Origin: Paenibacillus taihuensis
GTDB lineage: Bacteria > Bacillota > Bacilli > Paenibacillales > Paenibacillaceae
Assembly (NCBI RefSeq): GCF_003386535.1
Contig: NZ_QTTN01000055.1
Span: 1 to 38,447 of the forward strand
Direction: 5' to 3'
DNA length: 38,447 nucleotides
Under the pieces are notes generated by a model. It worked only from the letters and a program-made list of their open reading frames with translations. It did no database searches and was not told where the DNA came from. Position 1 is the first letter of the stretch, and each line of letters starts with the position of its first letter. Made by a program: the position numbers and the translations under genes. Below are positions 1 to 7,640 of the stretch, in pieces.

Positions 1-230
1 TTATGCAAGTTCGCCCTTGATAAACTGAACCAAGAATTGAGAAGGACACGCTGTGCAGCCTGATTTTTTTTAAAATCCTTGGGTTTTGAGTGAGTGCTAC
101 CTAGCGATCATAGACTTATGAAATTGACTCTAAATCCAATTTAGCCCCGCAAAGTGACCGATTTGAGACAAAATGAGTGGATAAATCCAACATAGCCTAA
201 AATCGAGGCTGGGGGGCCGGGAGTCGGTGG
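1..230. other. Left edge, no recognisable gene
   Basis: This AT-richer edge holds no open frame with a ribosome binding site and no family I recognise. A short run of eight T followed by four A near position 70 forms only a weak hairpin. The minus frame ending in TAA at 1-3 is interrupted by a stop about 65 bases upstream, so I do not call it a gene. Confidence 0.5.
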
Positions 231-380
231 ACGGATGTCTGCGAGACGGATGTCTGCGAGACGGATGGCTGCGAGACGGATGGCTGCGAGATTGGTGGCT
301 GCGAGACGGGTGGCTGCGAGCCGGATGTCTGCGAGCCAGGTGTCCGCGAGCCAGGTGTCCGCGAGCCGGGCGTCTGCGCG
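231..380. repeat. 15-bp tandem repeat, 10 units
   Basis: Ten head-to-tail 15-bp units run from 231 to 380. The type unit is acggatgtctgcgag; units 1-2 and 3-4 are identical pairs, and the last four drift to cc(a/g)gg(t/c)gtc. Because 15 is a multiple of three, both strands stay open. The minus frame (416 to 141, 91 codons) reads as pentapeptides such as LADIR, LADTW and LAATR, which resembles the A(D/N)LXX periodicity of pentapeptide-repeat proteins. Its ATG at 416 lies just beyond the terminator of the upstream minus gene and has only a GGGAAG-type sequence in front, inside the hairpin arm. I regard it as a minisatellite first and a possible peptide second. Confidence 0.9.
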
Positions 381-420
381 CCGAGGGTCGGGAGCTTGAG
401 CTGTTAAGCTATACATAGCT

Positions 421-449
421 AAAAAGCTTCCCTTTCCAACGGGAAGCTT
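421..449 (-). terminator. Intrinsic terminator of the PhyH gene
   Basis: A perfect 9-bp stem (424-432 with 441-449, aagcttccc/gggaagctt) closes an 8-base loop. On the minus strand it is followed by a run of five T. It lies just downstream of the PhyH-family gene stop codon at 468. Confidence 0.8.
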
Positions 450-467
450 CTTCTTTTATCCGATTTA

Positions 468-1259
468 CTAAGCCAGCTTCGGAATCAGTCCGCCCTCAAG
501 CTTATCGCCAGGCGCGAATCCGAGGCCATCCGTTACAATATGCCCCGCACCGCTGTACCGCGTGCCATCCTCCATGAAGATAATCGCAAGCGCCCGGCGC
601 GGCTTGTCACTCATATTCGCATGCGCGAAATGGAACGTCATCCCGTCATGGAACGTGCAGCTGCCTGCCTTCATCCGGCAGATGACCGCCGTGTTGCGGT
701 CAAGCTCCTTCGCACCCTCCTGCAGAAAAATATCCTCAGGCGTCACAAGGTCAACGCCCTTCAAATTCTTGATCTTCTGCGACTTCGGCACGAACATCAT
801 GCAGCCGTTATGCTCATCGACATCATCGAGCGCAACCCAGATCGAGAACGCAACCATCGGCTTATCGCCTTCAACCGGCCAATACGGACGGTCCTGATGC
901 CAAGGCGTCACCTTGGAATCGCCCGGCATCTTCAGCAGCGCATGATCGTGGAACAGCCGAATCCCGTCAAAGCCGGTCAGCTGCTTGCCAAGATCGGCGA
1001 AGCGCTCGCCAAGCACGAACCTCGCCATTCCGCCGTGATCGCGCCAAGTGTTGACACGCTGGTTCAGCACCTTGTAGTACGCGCCTCCCGCCTCGGAGGT
1101 CTGTACGCCTCGTCCGCCCTGCGCATTCATCGTCTCGTCCATATGCTGGCGAAGCTCTTCCAATTCCTCCGCCGATAACACGTTATCGATTTGCACAAAG
1201 CCATTTTCACGGTAAAAATTCACTTTATCTTCGCTAAGCTGCAGCTTCGAACTGATCAT
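468..1259 (-). CDS. Phytanoyl-CoA dioxygenase (PhyH) family protein
   Basis: A 263-residue protein of the usual PhyH-family length, probably a cytoplasmic Fe(II)/2-oxoglutarate-dependent oxygenase. The iron triad is visible: the HxD pair H121 and D123 in WHQDRPYW, and the distal histidine, best placed at H210 by its spacing to N215 and the arginines near 221-222 that usually bind 2-oxoglutarate. Start: ATG at 1259 with an AAGGGGAG ribosome binding site about 13 bases upstream. A terminator follows at 421-449, so it is probably the last gene of its transcript; galU lies 110 bp upstream on the same strand with no obvious terminator between. The substrate cannot be read from sequence; bacterial members hydroxylate varied small molecules. 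The family is secure, the reaction is not. Confidence 0.88.
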   Translation of the reverse strand: MISSKLQLSEDKVNFYRENGFVQIDNVLSAEELEELRQHMDETMNAQGGRGVQTSEAGGAYYKVLNQRVNTWRDHGGMARFVLGERFADLGKQLTGFDGIRLFHDHALLKMPGDSKVTPWHQDRPYWPVEGDKPMVAFSIWVALDDVDEHNGCMMFVPKSQKIKNLKGVDLVTPEDIFLQEGAKELDRNTAVICRMKAGSCTFHDGMTFHFAHANMSDKPRRALAIIFMEDGTRYSGAGHIVTDGLGFAPGDKLEGGLIPKLA

Positions 1260-1369
1260 CTGCCTTACTCCCCTTCACGCTATAGGATATACCTTTACTG
1301 TACATCTGTAAGCGGTATCCTTCTTGGAGGATATGGGGAAAAACTAAGACGATCTGCCAAAAAGCACGC

Positions 1370-2266
1370 CTAATTCATTTTTCCAGCTGTCATAGCAGCC
1401 ATCAGTTCTTGCAAATAAGGCAGCAGCATTGGACGCAAGTCCTCACGCGAGAGGCCCATCTCGATGATCGCCTTCATGTAGCCGACTTTATCGCCGATAT
1501 CATAACGCAGCCCAGGAAGCTCAAGCGCTGCGAGCCCTTCCTTCAAGCACATCGCATGCAGCGCATCCGTCAGCTGATATTCGCCGTTCGCTCCGCGATC
1601 GATATTTTCAAGCACGTCGAAAATTTCCGGTTTCAGCACATATCGGCCCATAATCGCAATGTTCGAAGGGGCATCGGCAACGGCCGGCTTCTCGACAAGT
1701 CCGTTTACCTGATGCAATCCGCCCAGCGGTTCGCCGCTAGTTGCGATAATGCCGTACTTGCTGACATCCGACTCCGGCACCGGCTTCACGCCGATGACTT
1801 GCTGGCCTGTACGATAATGAACATCAATAAGCTGCGACAGCGCCGGAGGCTCGGACACCATAATGTCATCCCCTAGCAGAACGGCGAACGGCTCGTCGCC
1901 GATGAACTGTTTGGCACATAGAATCGCATGCCCTAGACCAAGCGGCTCCTTCTGCCGGATGAAATGTATGCTCGCCATCCCGCTGATCGCCTGCACTTCT
2001 TCAAGCAGCTTCTGATTGCCTTTGGATTCAAGCAGCTGCTCAAGCTCAATCGATTTGTCAAAATGATCCTCGATCGATTTCTTATTCCGGCCCGTCACGA
2101 TAATGATGCTCTCGATACCGGACTGCACCGCTTCCTCCACAATATATTGAATGGCTGGTTTATCGACGATTGGCAGCATTTCCTTCGGCTGCGCCTTCGT
2201 TGCCGGCAAGAACCTTGTACCTAGCCCGGCTGCCGGAATAACAGCTTTACGAATTTTCGTTGTCAT
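1370..2266 (-). CDS. galU: UTP-glucose-1-phosphate uridylyltransferase
   Basis: Makes UDP-glucose from UTP and glucose-1-phosphate in the cytoplasm, feeding glycolipid, teichoic acid and exopolysaccharide synthesis. The N-terminus has the nucleotidyltransferase signature AAGLGTRFLPATKAQPKEML, followed by VDKPAIQYIVEEA and LGLGHAILCAK, all typical of GalU. Length is 298 residues, normal for the family. The frame stays open 21 codons further upstream, but ATG at 2266 is preferred because the conserved MTTKIRKAVIPAAG start lies there with a GGGAG site about 13 bases upstream. Paralogues such as GtaB and YngB cannot be separated by sequence alone. No clear terminator follows, so read-through into the PhyH gene is possible. 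Confidence 0.95.
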   Translation of the reverse strand: MTTKIRKAVIPAAGLGTRFLPATKAQPKEMLPIVDKPAIQYIVEEAVQSGIESIIIVTGRNKKSIEDHFDKSIELEQLLESKGNQKLLEEVQAISGMASIHFIRQKEPLGLGHAILCAKQFIGDEPFAVLLGDDIMVSEPPALSQLIDVHYRTGQQVIGVKPVPESDVSKYGIIATSGEPLGGLHQVNGLVEKPAVADAPSNIAIMGRYVLKPEIFDVLENIDRGANGEYQLTDALHAMCLKEGLAALELPGLRYDIGDKVGYMKAIIEMGLSREDLRPMLLPYLQELMAAMTAGKMN

Positions 2267-2319
2267 TGATTGGCTACACTCCCTGCTCCGCCGAATACGA
2301 AATACTACGAAACAATAAT

Positions 2320-2348
2320 AGAATAACACACTTTATTAACCATATGAA
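2320..2348 (-). promoter_or_regulatory. Possible galU promoter
   Basis: On the minus strand, TTCATA (2348-2343) and TATTCT (2325-2320) are separated by exactly 17 bases, 54 bases upstream of the galU start. Each hexamer matches four of six consensus bases, so this is only a candidate. Confidence 0.35.
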
Positions 2349-2422
2349 TCACATCCTCGGTGTATCTGCATCGCCTCTTCGTGCGCTTCTACCGCAACGC
2401 CCTCCCGCGCCGTCCACTACTC

Positions 2423-2451
2423 TTGCCGATGTATCGGCAGTTGGCTATTAT
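2423..2451 (+). promoter_or_regulatory. Sigma-A-type promoter for the nuclease-like gene
   Basis: TTGCCG (2423-2428) and TATTAT (2446-2451) are spaced by 17 bases, predicting transcription from about 2458. The start codon of the downstream gene is about 90 bases further on, leaving a leader that contains a terminator hairpin. Confidence 0.6.
2424..2439. promoter_or_regulatory. 16-bp inverted repeat, putative operator
   Basis: TGCCGAT-GT-ATCGGCA is a perfect 7+2+7 inverted repeat. It overlaps the -35 hexamer and fills most of the spacer of the promoter at 2423-2451, a place where a dimeric repressor would block polymerase. The regulator is unknown; the downstream protein itself has a C-terminal winged-helix-like region. 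Confidence 0.5.
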
Positions 2452-2469
2452 AAAGTTAAAGAGACGAAG

Positions 2470-2525
2470 AACGTCCATCTTGGTTGACGCTAGTTAGCAG
2501 CGGCTGCCGGATGGACGTTTTTGTT
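2470..2525 (+). terminator. Terminator hairpin in the leader (attenuator-like)
   Basis: A perfect 10-bp stem (2470-2479 with 2510-2519, aacgtccatc/gatggacgtt) encloses a 30-base loop and runs into TTTTTGTTTT. It lies between the promoter at 2423 and the gene at 2547, so transcripts would be cut unless the hairpin is bypassed. Alternatively it ends a ~65-nt small RNA. Confidence 0.65.
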
Positions 2526-2546
2526 TTAACGTAGGAGGTCGACGAG

Positions 2547-3224
2547 ATGGATTTCTCACAAACATACGAAGCGTTCATGCATTTTCACATTGCTCAAAGG
2601 AACGGCGAGAGGAAGGGGCGTCTGCAGACCCGAAACTTTCACGCAGAAAAGCTGTTTTTGGAAAATGTCTGGTGGCTTCTGAAAGGTAACTTAGATGATT
2701 TGCACCCCGAGTATGAAATCATGGACTGGCGCAGCCGCTCCTACTTCGCCGATTTTGCCTGGCTTCCCGAAGGTGGTACGACGAAGTGGCTCATCGAGAT
2801 TAAAGGCTACAATTCCCATGTCCGCGACATGGATCGCCAAGGTTACTGCAATGAACTCAATCGCGAGTTGTTTCTGCAGAGCCTCGGCTATCGGATTATT
2901 TCCTTCGCTTATGATGATGTAGCGAACCGGGGCGACGTGTGCGTGCTGCTTCTGCGCATGCTGTTTAGTCGGTATGAGCCCTCGAGCTCGCATCAGCCGC
3001 TTGTCCGGTTGGCCGAAACTGAAATTGTACGCCTTGCTTCCTCGCAAGTGAAGCCTGTTCGTCCGCTTGATGTAAAACGTCATCTTAACATCAATTACCG
3101 ATCGGCCAATCGATATTTAACTAATTTAGTTAGCAACGGCTGGCTGAAACCAATTCCTGGCGCATCTGGCAAAAGAACGATCGGCTATCGGCTAACACAG
3201 CAAGCCATGAATTACTTCGATTAA
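2547..3224 (+). CDS. PD-(D/E)XK nuclease-like protein with C-terminal winged helix
   Basis: A 225-residue cytoplasmic protein with two parts. Residues ~25-140 have the order of a PD-(D/E)XK endonuclease: E34 in the first helix, D69 in FADFAW, then E84-x-K86 in IEIKG, followed by LNRELFLQSLGYRIISFAYDD, which resembles the end of DUF559/Vsr/TnsA-N-type cores. Residues ~160-225 look like a winged helix (a helical stretch, then SANRYLTNLVSNGWL and a basic GKRTIGYRLT wing), so the protein may bind DNA through its tail. Start ATG 2547 has AGGAGG seven bases upstream. It is the only plus-strand gene in this half of the window and has its own promoter, palindrome and leader terminator. No methyltransferase or transposition partner is adjacent. 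I do not recognise a characterised homologue; the nuclease call rests on motif order. Confidence 0.72.
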   Translation: MDFSQTYEAFMHFHIAQRNGERKGRLQTRNFHAEKLFLENVWWLLKGNLDDLHPEYEIMDWRSRSYFADFAWLPEGGTTKWLIEIKGYNSHVRDMDRQGYCNELNRELFLQSLGYRIISFAYDDVANRGDVCVLLLRMLFSRYEPSSSHQPLVRLAETEIVRLASSQVKPVRPLDVKRHLNINYRSANRYLTNLVSNGWLKPIPGASGKRTIGYRLTQQAMNYFD

Positions 3225-3474
3225 GTGCAAATATGCACCTATTTCGCTGACTATACGCTACCTCGCCGAAATAGTGCTAATATACACTTATTTTGGACTC
3301 AAGCCCGCGAAATTGCCCATTCAGCCGAATATAGTTGCATTTTCACACTTATGTCCGAGCACTACCGCGATTTCACTTCTGTTAAGTGCTTATTTACCAC
3401 TTTTCAGAGATTCTCGCTTTCGGTAGGCAGGCCACCCGGGGGCAGCAGGTGAGATAGGATATAGGTTGATTAGC
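3223..3474. repeat. ~250-bp intergenic repeat, copy 1
   Basis: The copy begins inside the stop codon of the nuclease-like gene and ends at ttgattagc. It contains several short self-complementary modules of the type aagtgc-(a/t)-rich-gcactta. It is nearly identical to the copy at 3500-3748, apart from scattered substitutions and small indels. It has no convincing coding frame. Confidence 0.88.
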
Positions 3475-3499
3475 GCTGTAAGCCTCTTCGCATTCGAAT

Positions 3500-3748
3500 A
3501 AGTGCAAATATGCACCTATTTCGCTGACTATACGCCATCTCGCCGAAATAGGTGCTAATATACACTTATTTCGAACTCAAACCCGCGGAATTGCCCATTC
3601 AGCCGAAAATAGTTGCATTTTCGCACTTATGTCCGAGCACTACCGCGATTCCACTTCTGATAAGTGCTTATTTGCACTTATCAGAGATTCTCACTTTCGG
3701 TAGGTAGGCCAACCGGGGCAGCAGTTGAGATAGGATAGGTTGATTAGC
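3500..3748. repeat. ~250-bp intergenic repeat, copy 2
   Basis: Direct repeat of 3223-3474, separated from it by 25 bp. The module aagtgcttatttgcactta (about 3662-3680) is a near-perfect hairpin here but is degraded in copy 1 (ttatttaccactt), so copy 2 looks closer to the intact form. The rest of 3225-3803 holds only this repeat pair and the terminator at 3752. Confidence 0.88.
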
Positions 3749-3751
3749 ACC

Positions 3752-3791
3752 AAAAAAAACTCAACCCGCGCCCCAGGCGCAAGTTGAGTTT
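3752..3791 (-). terminator. Terminator of the ABC importer operon
   Basis: Outer stem aaactcaac/gttgagttt (3757-3765 with 3783-3791) and inner stem gcgcc/ggcgc with a three-base loop, followed on the minus strand by eight T. It lies 13 bp beyond the stop of the last permease gene. Confidence 0.9.
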
Positions 3792-3803
3792 CTCTCCAAT
3801 CCC

Positions 3804-4691
3804 CTACTCCTTCACCGACCCCAGCATAATCCCCGAGATGAAGAACCGCTGCAGGAACGGATACACGAGCATGATCGGCAGCATCGAGGCGAAGATCTTC
3901 GCCGCGCCGAGCGTTTTGTCGGAGACGGACGCCAGCCGCTTCACGTCTTCGAGCGATTGCATCAGCGTCGGGTCGATTCGCACGACGAGCTGCTGCATGT
4001 ACGTCTGGAGCGGAATGCCGCTCTCGTGGTTGATGAAGATGAGGCCGAGCATGAACTCGTTCCATACCGTTACGATCAGGAACAGCGTCGTCGTCGCAAG
4101 CACCGGCATCGACAGCGGCATGTAGATCCGGAACGCCTTATACCACGGGCCCGCGCCGTCCATCGCCGCCGATTCGTCGAGCTCCTTCGGAATGCTGCGG
4201 AAGTAGTTGACGATCAGAATGACGTTGAACACGTTCACAAGCATCGGCAGCACGAGCACCCAGAAGTTGTTCATCAGGTGCATCTGGCGAACGACGAGGT
4301 AGAACGGGATGAGGCCGCCGTTGAACATCATCGAGAAGACGAGCAGCCACATGTACACATTGCGCAGCTTGAACTCGCGAACCGAACGCGACAGCGGATA
4401 AGACATCAACAGCGAGATGAAGAAGCTGATCGCACAGGTGACCACAACCCGCTTCACCGAGACCCAGAACGAACTGAAGAACACGCTGTCCTCATACAGC
4501 TTCTTGTACGACTCAATCGTGAACCCTTTCGGGAAGACGGTGACGAAGCCAGCCATCGCTTTTGCAGGCATACTAAAGGAAATCGCTAAGTTATGAATGA
4601 TCGGGAACAGGGACGAGAACGAGATCAGCGCGAGCAAGATAACGAGCACAGCCTCTGCTGCCTTCGCCCCTGGCGTAGTGTTGCGTACCAT
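3804..4691 (-). CDS. Carbohydrate ABC transporter permease (LplC/YtcP type)
   Basis: A 295-residue inner-membrane permease with six predicted hydrophobic spans. The binding-protein-dependent transport signature is present as ELDESAAMDGAGPWYKAFRIYMPLSMP (the EAA loop that docks the ATPase), written here in short form as EAAMDGA. The C-terminus PFLQRFFISGIMLGSVKE is typical of the LplC/YtcP group in Bacilli. It is the last gene of the minus-strand importer operon, 21 bp after the other permease, and ends at a strong terminator. No ATPase gene is in the window; such importers commonly share one MsmX-type ATPase encoded elsewhere. The substrate is probably an oligosaccharide or glycan fragment, by analogy with the family. 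Confidence 0.92.
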   Translation of the reverse strand: MVRNTTPGAKAAEAVLVILLALISFSSLFPIIHNLAISFSMPAKAMAGFVTVFPKGFTIESYKKLYEDSVFFSSFWVSVKRVVVTCAISFFISLLMSYPLSRSVREFKLRNVYMWLLVFSMMFNGGLIPFYLVVRQMHLMNNFWVLVLPMLVNVFNVILIVNYFRSIPKELDESAAMDGAGPWYKAFRIYMPLSMPVLATTTLFLIVTVWNEFMLGLIFINHESGIPLQTYMQQLVVRIDPTLMQSLEDVKRLASVSDKTLGAAKIFASMLPIMLVYPFLQRFFISGIMLGSVKE

Positions 4692-4712
4692 ATATACTTC
4701 CTCCCCTCTTTG

Positions 4713-5609
4713 CTAGAAAATACGATAGTTTGCGAACCGGCTGGCCAATGAGTACGAGAAAATAATGAGGACGAAGCTGACAGCGGACTTCATCAGGCCG
4801 ATCGCCGTTCCTATCTCGTAATGGCCTTCCTCAATCCCGGACCGGAACACATACGTATCGATAATGTCGGAGGAGTCGTACACGAGCGTGTTGTACAAAT
4901 TGAATATTTGGTCAAAGCCGGCATTCAGCACGTTCTGCAGGCTGAGAGTGCCAACTAGTACGATCGTTGTCGCGATACCGGGCAGCGTGACATACTTCAG
5001 CTTCTGCATCCGCGTCGCGCCGTCAATATCGGCCGCTTCATACAGGGAAGGATTAATGCCGGTCAATGCCGCCAAATAGATGATAGTGCCAAATCCGAAT
5101 TCCTTCCAAATATCCGAGCCGACGATGATCGTCCGGAACCAGAAGTTATCCCCCATGAACATGATTTGTTCTGTGCCAAACAAGCTGTGCAGCATTTGAT
5201 TAATAATGCCGTCTACGGCAAACAGATCCCTTAGAATACCTGCAAGGAGAACCCAAGACAGGAAGTGCGGCAAGTACACGATCGTCTGTACGACGCGTTT
5301 GAACCATTGAAACCGCAGCTCATGCAGCATGAGCGCAAACACAATTGGAATGAGGAAGCCGAAGGCAATCTTCATCAGCGCGATAATGACGGTATTCTTA
5401 AACACGCGCAGGGCAACCGGTGTATCGAAGACGAACGAGTAATTCTCCCAGCCTGTCCAAGGCGAATGCCAAATGCCTTTCGTCGGGATAAAATGCTTGA
5501 ACGCCAGCACGATTCCGCCCATCGGCCAAATGGTGAAGATGAGAATCAGCAGCATGCCTGGAAGCAGCATTAGGTTAAAATGGATTTGCTCGGACCATTT
5601 GCGGCGCAT
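4713..5609 (-). CDS. Carbohydrate ABC transporter permease (LplB type)
   Basis: A 298-residue integral membrane protein, partner of the downstream permease in a heterodimeric importer channel. The N-terminus (LPGMLLILIFTIWPMGGIV, then FKHFIPTKG) and the C-terminus FSYSLASRFANYRIF are characteristic of LplB/YtcO-like permeases. The cytoplasmic EAA loop appears as LYEAADIDGATRMQKLKYVTLP. Start ATG 5609 has GGAGGG about nine bases upstream. It follows the binding-protein gene after an 81-bp gap that carries a stem-loop, a common arrangement that lowers permease relative to binding-protein expression. Family assignment is firm; the sugar is unknown. Confidence 0.92.
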   Translation of the reverse strand: MRRKWSEQIHFNLMLLPGMLLILIFTIWPMGGIVLAFKHFIPTKGIWHSPWTGWENYSFVFDTPVALRVFKNTVIIALMKIAFGFLIPIVFALMLHELRFQWFKRVVQTIVYLPHFLSWVLLAGILRDLFAVDGIINQMLHSLFGTEQIMFMGDNFWFRTIIVGSDIWKEFGFGTIIYLAALTGINPSLYEAADIDGATRMQKLKYVTLPGIATTIVLVGTLSLQNVLNAGFDQIFNLYNTLVYDSSDIIDTYVFRSGIEEGHYEIGTAIGLMKSAVSFVLIIFSYSLASRFANYRIF

Positions 5610-5650
5610 TGCATTCCCTCCGCTTTCAGTTTACTTGTGAGAAGTGAAGA

Positions 5651-5680
5651 AGGACGCGAGACACTATAGCCCCGCGTCCT
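5651..5680 (-). terminator. Intra-operon stem-loop after the binding-protein gene
   Basis: Perfect 8-bp stem aggacgcg/cgcgtcct (5651-5658 with 5673-5680) just after the binding-protein stop codon. On the minus strand only a broken TTCTTC follows, so partial termination or 3'-end protection of the upstream mRNA is more likely than full termination. Confidence 0.6.
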
Positions 5681-5690
5681 CCCCATCACC

Positions 5691-7454
5691 TTATTTGCTG
5701 AGCGCTTCGTTAATTTCTTTCAAAATATCGTCGCCGCCCTGTGCTTTCCAGTCGCTGACGAATTGGTCAAACTCTTGATCCGCATCGGCCTTGCCCATGA
5801 TGATCTTGTGGTACGCCTTCATTTGCAGCTCGTTCAGCGCCGTCAGTTTCTTCTCCATTGTCGGTGTCGTACCGTCAAATGCAGAGTAAACGACGTTGGA
5901 CTCAAGCTTCGCTGCCGAACCCATTGCATCATACCAGCTGCGTGTATTTTGCCATTGCAGCAAGTTTTTGCTCGCGGCTTGCGGCTGGGATTGCAGCTCA
6001 TCGATGAACTTCTTAATGTTCGTGAATGCATCATTGTTTTTGAATGGAAGTGTTGCAGGGTCTTTCTCGCCGTTAACGGCTGCTACGATATCTTTCGCTT
6101 GGTTTACGATGTCATCTGTACGCATGATGCTGATGCCGGACCAGATTGTAGCCTTCTCATTCGCATCCTTGTACTTGTCTTGCGAAGTCTTAACCCACCA
6201 TTCGGTGTCGCGGTTCGCGTTATATACGTTGAGCCATTTTATCGGCAGCTCTGGGTATTTGAAGCCCTTCTTCACAACAAGCACCGTGTTCGAAGTGTTT
6301 GTAGCGCCCATGTTCAGCTTGCCGTTCTTCGCAGGGATTGCATATGGCTTCCAGTCCGCATCAGGTACGTTCTGCAGGGTCATGAACAGCGGGTACCATA
6401 CGCCCCACCAAGCTTGACCTACGATACCAGCGCGGCCGCTAGCAAGCAGCTCTTGCAGTTGACCTGTATCCTTCAGGGCAAAATCCTTCTCGATCTCGCC
6501 GTTCTTGTACAGATCCGCAATCACTTTAAGCGAATCCTTGATTTGCGGCTGGATACCGCCGTATACGACGCTGCCGGAAGCGTCTTTATAGAACAGGCGA
6601 GGGTAAGCATCGAACTGATCGAAAATGAAACCTGGTCCGAACAAACCGTCCGTCTCTGTTTGCATTTGCATTGCTAATGGAACCGTAGTTCCTTTGCCAG
6701 CTGGATCGCTATCCTTGAACGCTTTAGCGATGGCTTCAACGTCCTCGAGCGTTTTCGGCTCAGGAAGGTTCAGCTTCTTGCGCCAGTCGTCGCGGACCCA
6801 GACAAAATTCATGCCCTCAAGCGCGCTTTGACCTGGCATGCCGTAGAGCTTGCCGTCAATCTTGTACAGATCCAAGCCGCGGTTGTCAGCGGAAGCGAAC
6901 GCTTCTTTGATCGCTGGGGAAGCGTATTTGTCGTATGCGGATGTCAGATCCTCGATCATGTCCGCTTCTACGAGACGTTTTACAGTCGCTTGCACTTCGG
7001 TAATGTTCTTGCCGACGATTTGGAACACATCCGGGATGTCGTTACCGCCGATCGACAGGTCCAGCTTCTTCTTGTAAGCGTCGCCGTCCTGCGGAGCCAT
7101 CCATACGAACTTCGGCTTCACGTTCAGCTTCTCTTCCATGAACTTGTTGAAGACGTTGTCTTCGTACGACTCGCCTTCAGGGAATTTCGGGTTATTCATC
7201 GTTGGGCGGATCGTTGTGAACTCCACCAGCTCGGGGTATTTGCCGAACGGGTCTGCCGGTGCTACAGTTTCTGTTTCAGCTGCTGCATCGTTCGTAGCTG
7301 CGGCATTATCCGTTGTTGCTGCAGCGTTGTTGCCGCTTGCTGCCGTGTTGTTGCCAGTAGTCTCATTGCTTGTATTGTTGCCGCCATTGTTGCCGCATGC
7401 ACTAACGAAGACCATGAGTAAAACGAAAATCAAACCTGCCATGCGTTTCATCAT
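5691..7454 (-). CDS. Extracellular sugar-binding lipoprotein of the ABC importer
   Basis: Captures the substrate outside the membrane and delivers it to the two permeases encoded downstream. The product is 587 residues, in the range of LplA/YtcQ-type type-1 binding proteins. The start chosen is ATG 7454 (MMKRMAGLIF), with GAGGGG about 11 bases upstream; the frame is open 23 codons further but lacks a better site. Residues 1-20 form a lipoprotein signal peptide ending in the lipobox VSAC, followed by a low-complexity linker rich in N, T and A, which tethers the domain to the membrane. The body contains the aromatic and aspartate-rich segments usual for solute-binding proteins. The two-component system at 7641-10791 lies immediately upstream and probably controls it. 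Confidence 0.92.
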   Translation of the reverse strand: MMKRMAGLIFVLLMVFVSACGNNGGNNTSNETTGNNTAASGNNAAATTDNAAATNDAAAETETVAPADPFGKYPELVEFTTIRPTMNNPKFPEGESYEDNVFNKFMEEKLNVKPKFVWMAPQDGDAYKKKLDLSIGGNDIPDVFQIVGKNITEVQATVKRLVEADMIEDLTSAYDKYASPAIKEAFASADNRGLDLYKIDGKLYGMPGQSALEGMNFVWVRDDWRKKLNLPEPKTLEDVEAIAKAFKDSDPAGKGTTVPLAMQMQTETDGLFGPGFIFDQFDAYPRLFYKDASGSVVYGGIQPQIKDSLKVIADLYKNGEIEKDFALKDTGQLQELLASGRAGIVGQAWWGVWYPLFMTLQNVPDADWKPYAIPAKNGKLNMGATNTSNTVLVVKKGFKYPELPIKWLNVYNANRDTEWWVKTSQDKYKDANEKATIWSGISIMRTDDIVNQAKDIVAAVNGEKDPATLPFKNNDAFTNIKKFIDELQSQPQAASKNLLQWQNTRSWYDAMGSAAKLESNVVYSAFDGTTPTMEKKLTALNELQMKAYHKIIMGKADADQEFDQFVSDWKAQGGDDILKEINEALSK

Positions 7455-7540
7455 TTTGTCTAAAGCCCCTCTCTCTGACAAAGATTCAGTATGTTTGATT
7501 CGATTCCAATCATATCGCGCCAATCGATGAGGGCTGTATG

Positions 7541-7588
7541 GAAAAAATGCACCTTATGACTGAACATTGTCAGAACATCAGGGTGCAT
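7541..7588 (-). terminator. Terminator of the two-component operon
   Basis: Stem atgcacc/ggtgcat (7547-7553 with 7582-7588) with a partly structured loop, followed on the minus strand by six T. It separates the response regulator gene from the importer operon. Confidence 0.75.
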
Positions 7589-7640
7589 CTTACAAATGTC
7601 TCTCCTCGGATTACACTTTTCCCTCTGGATATTCACGCGG

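Noticed and set aside
1260..1369. Terminator between galU and the PhyH gene
   Set aside because: The only hairpin (tatcct/aggata at 1316-1333) is 6 bp and has no T run, so I do not call termination here.
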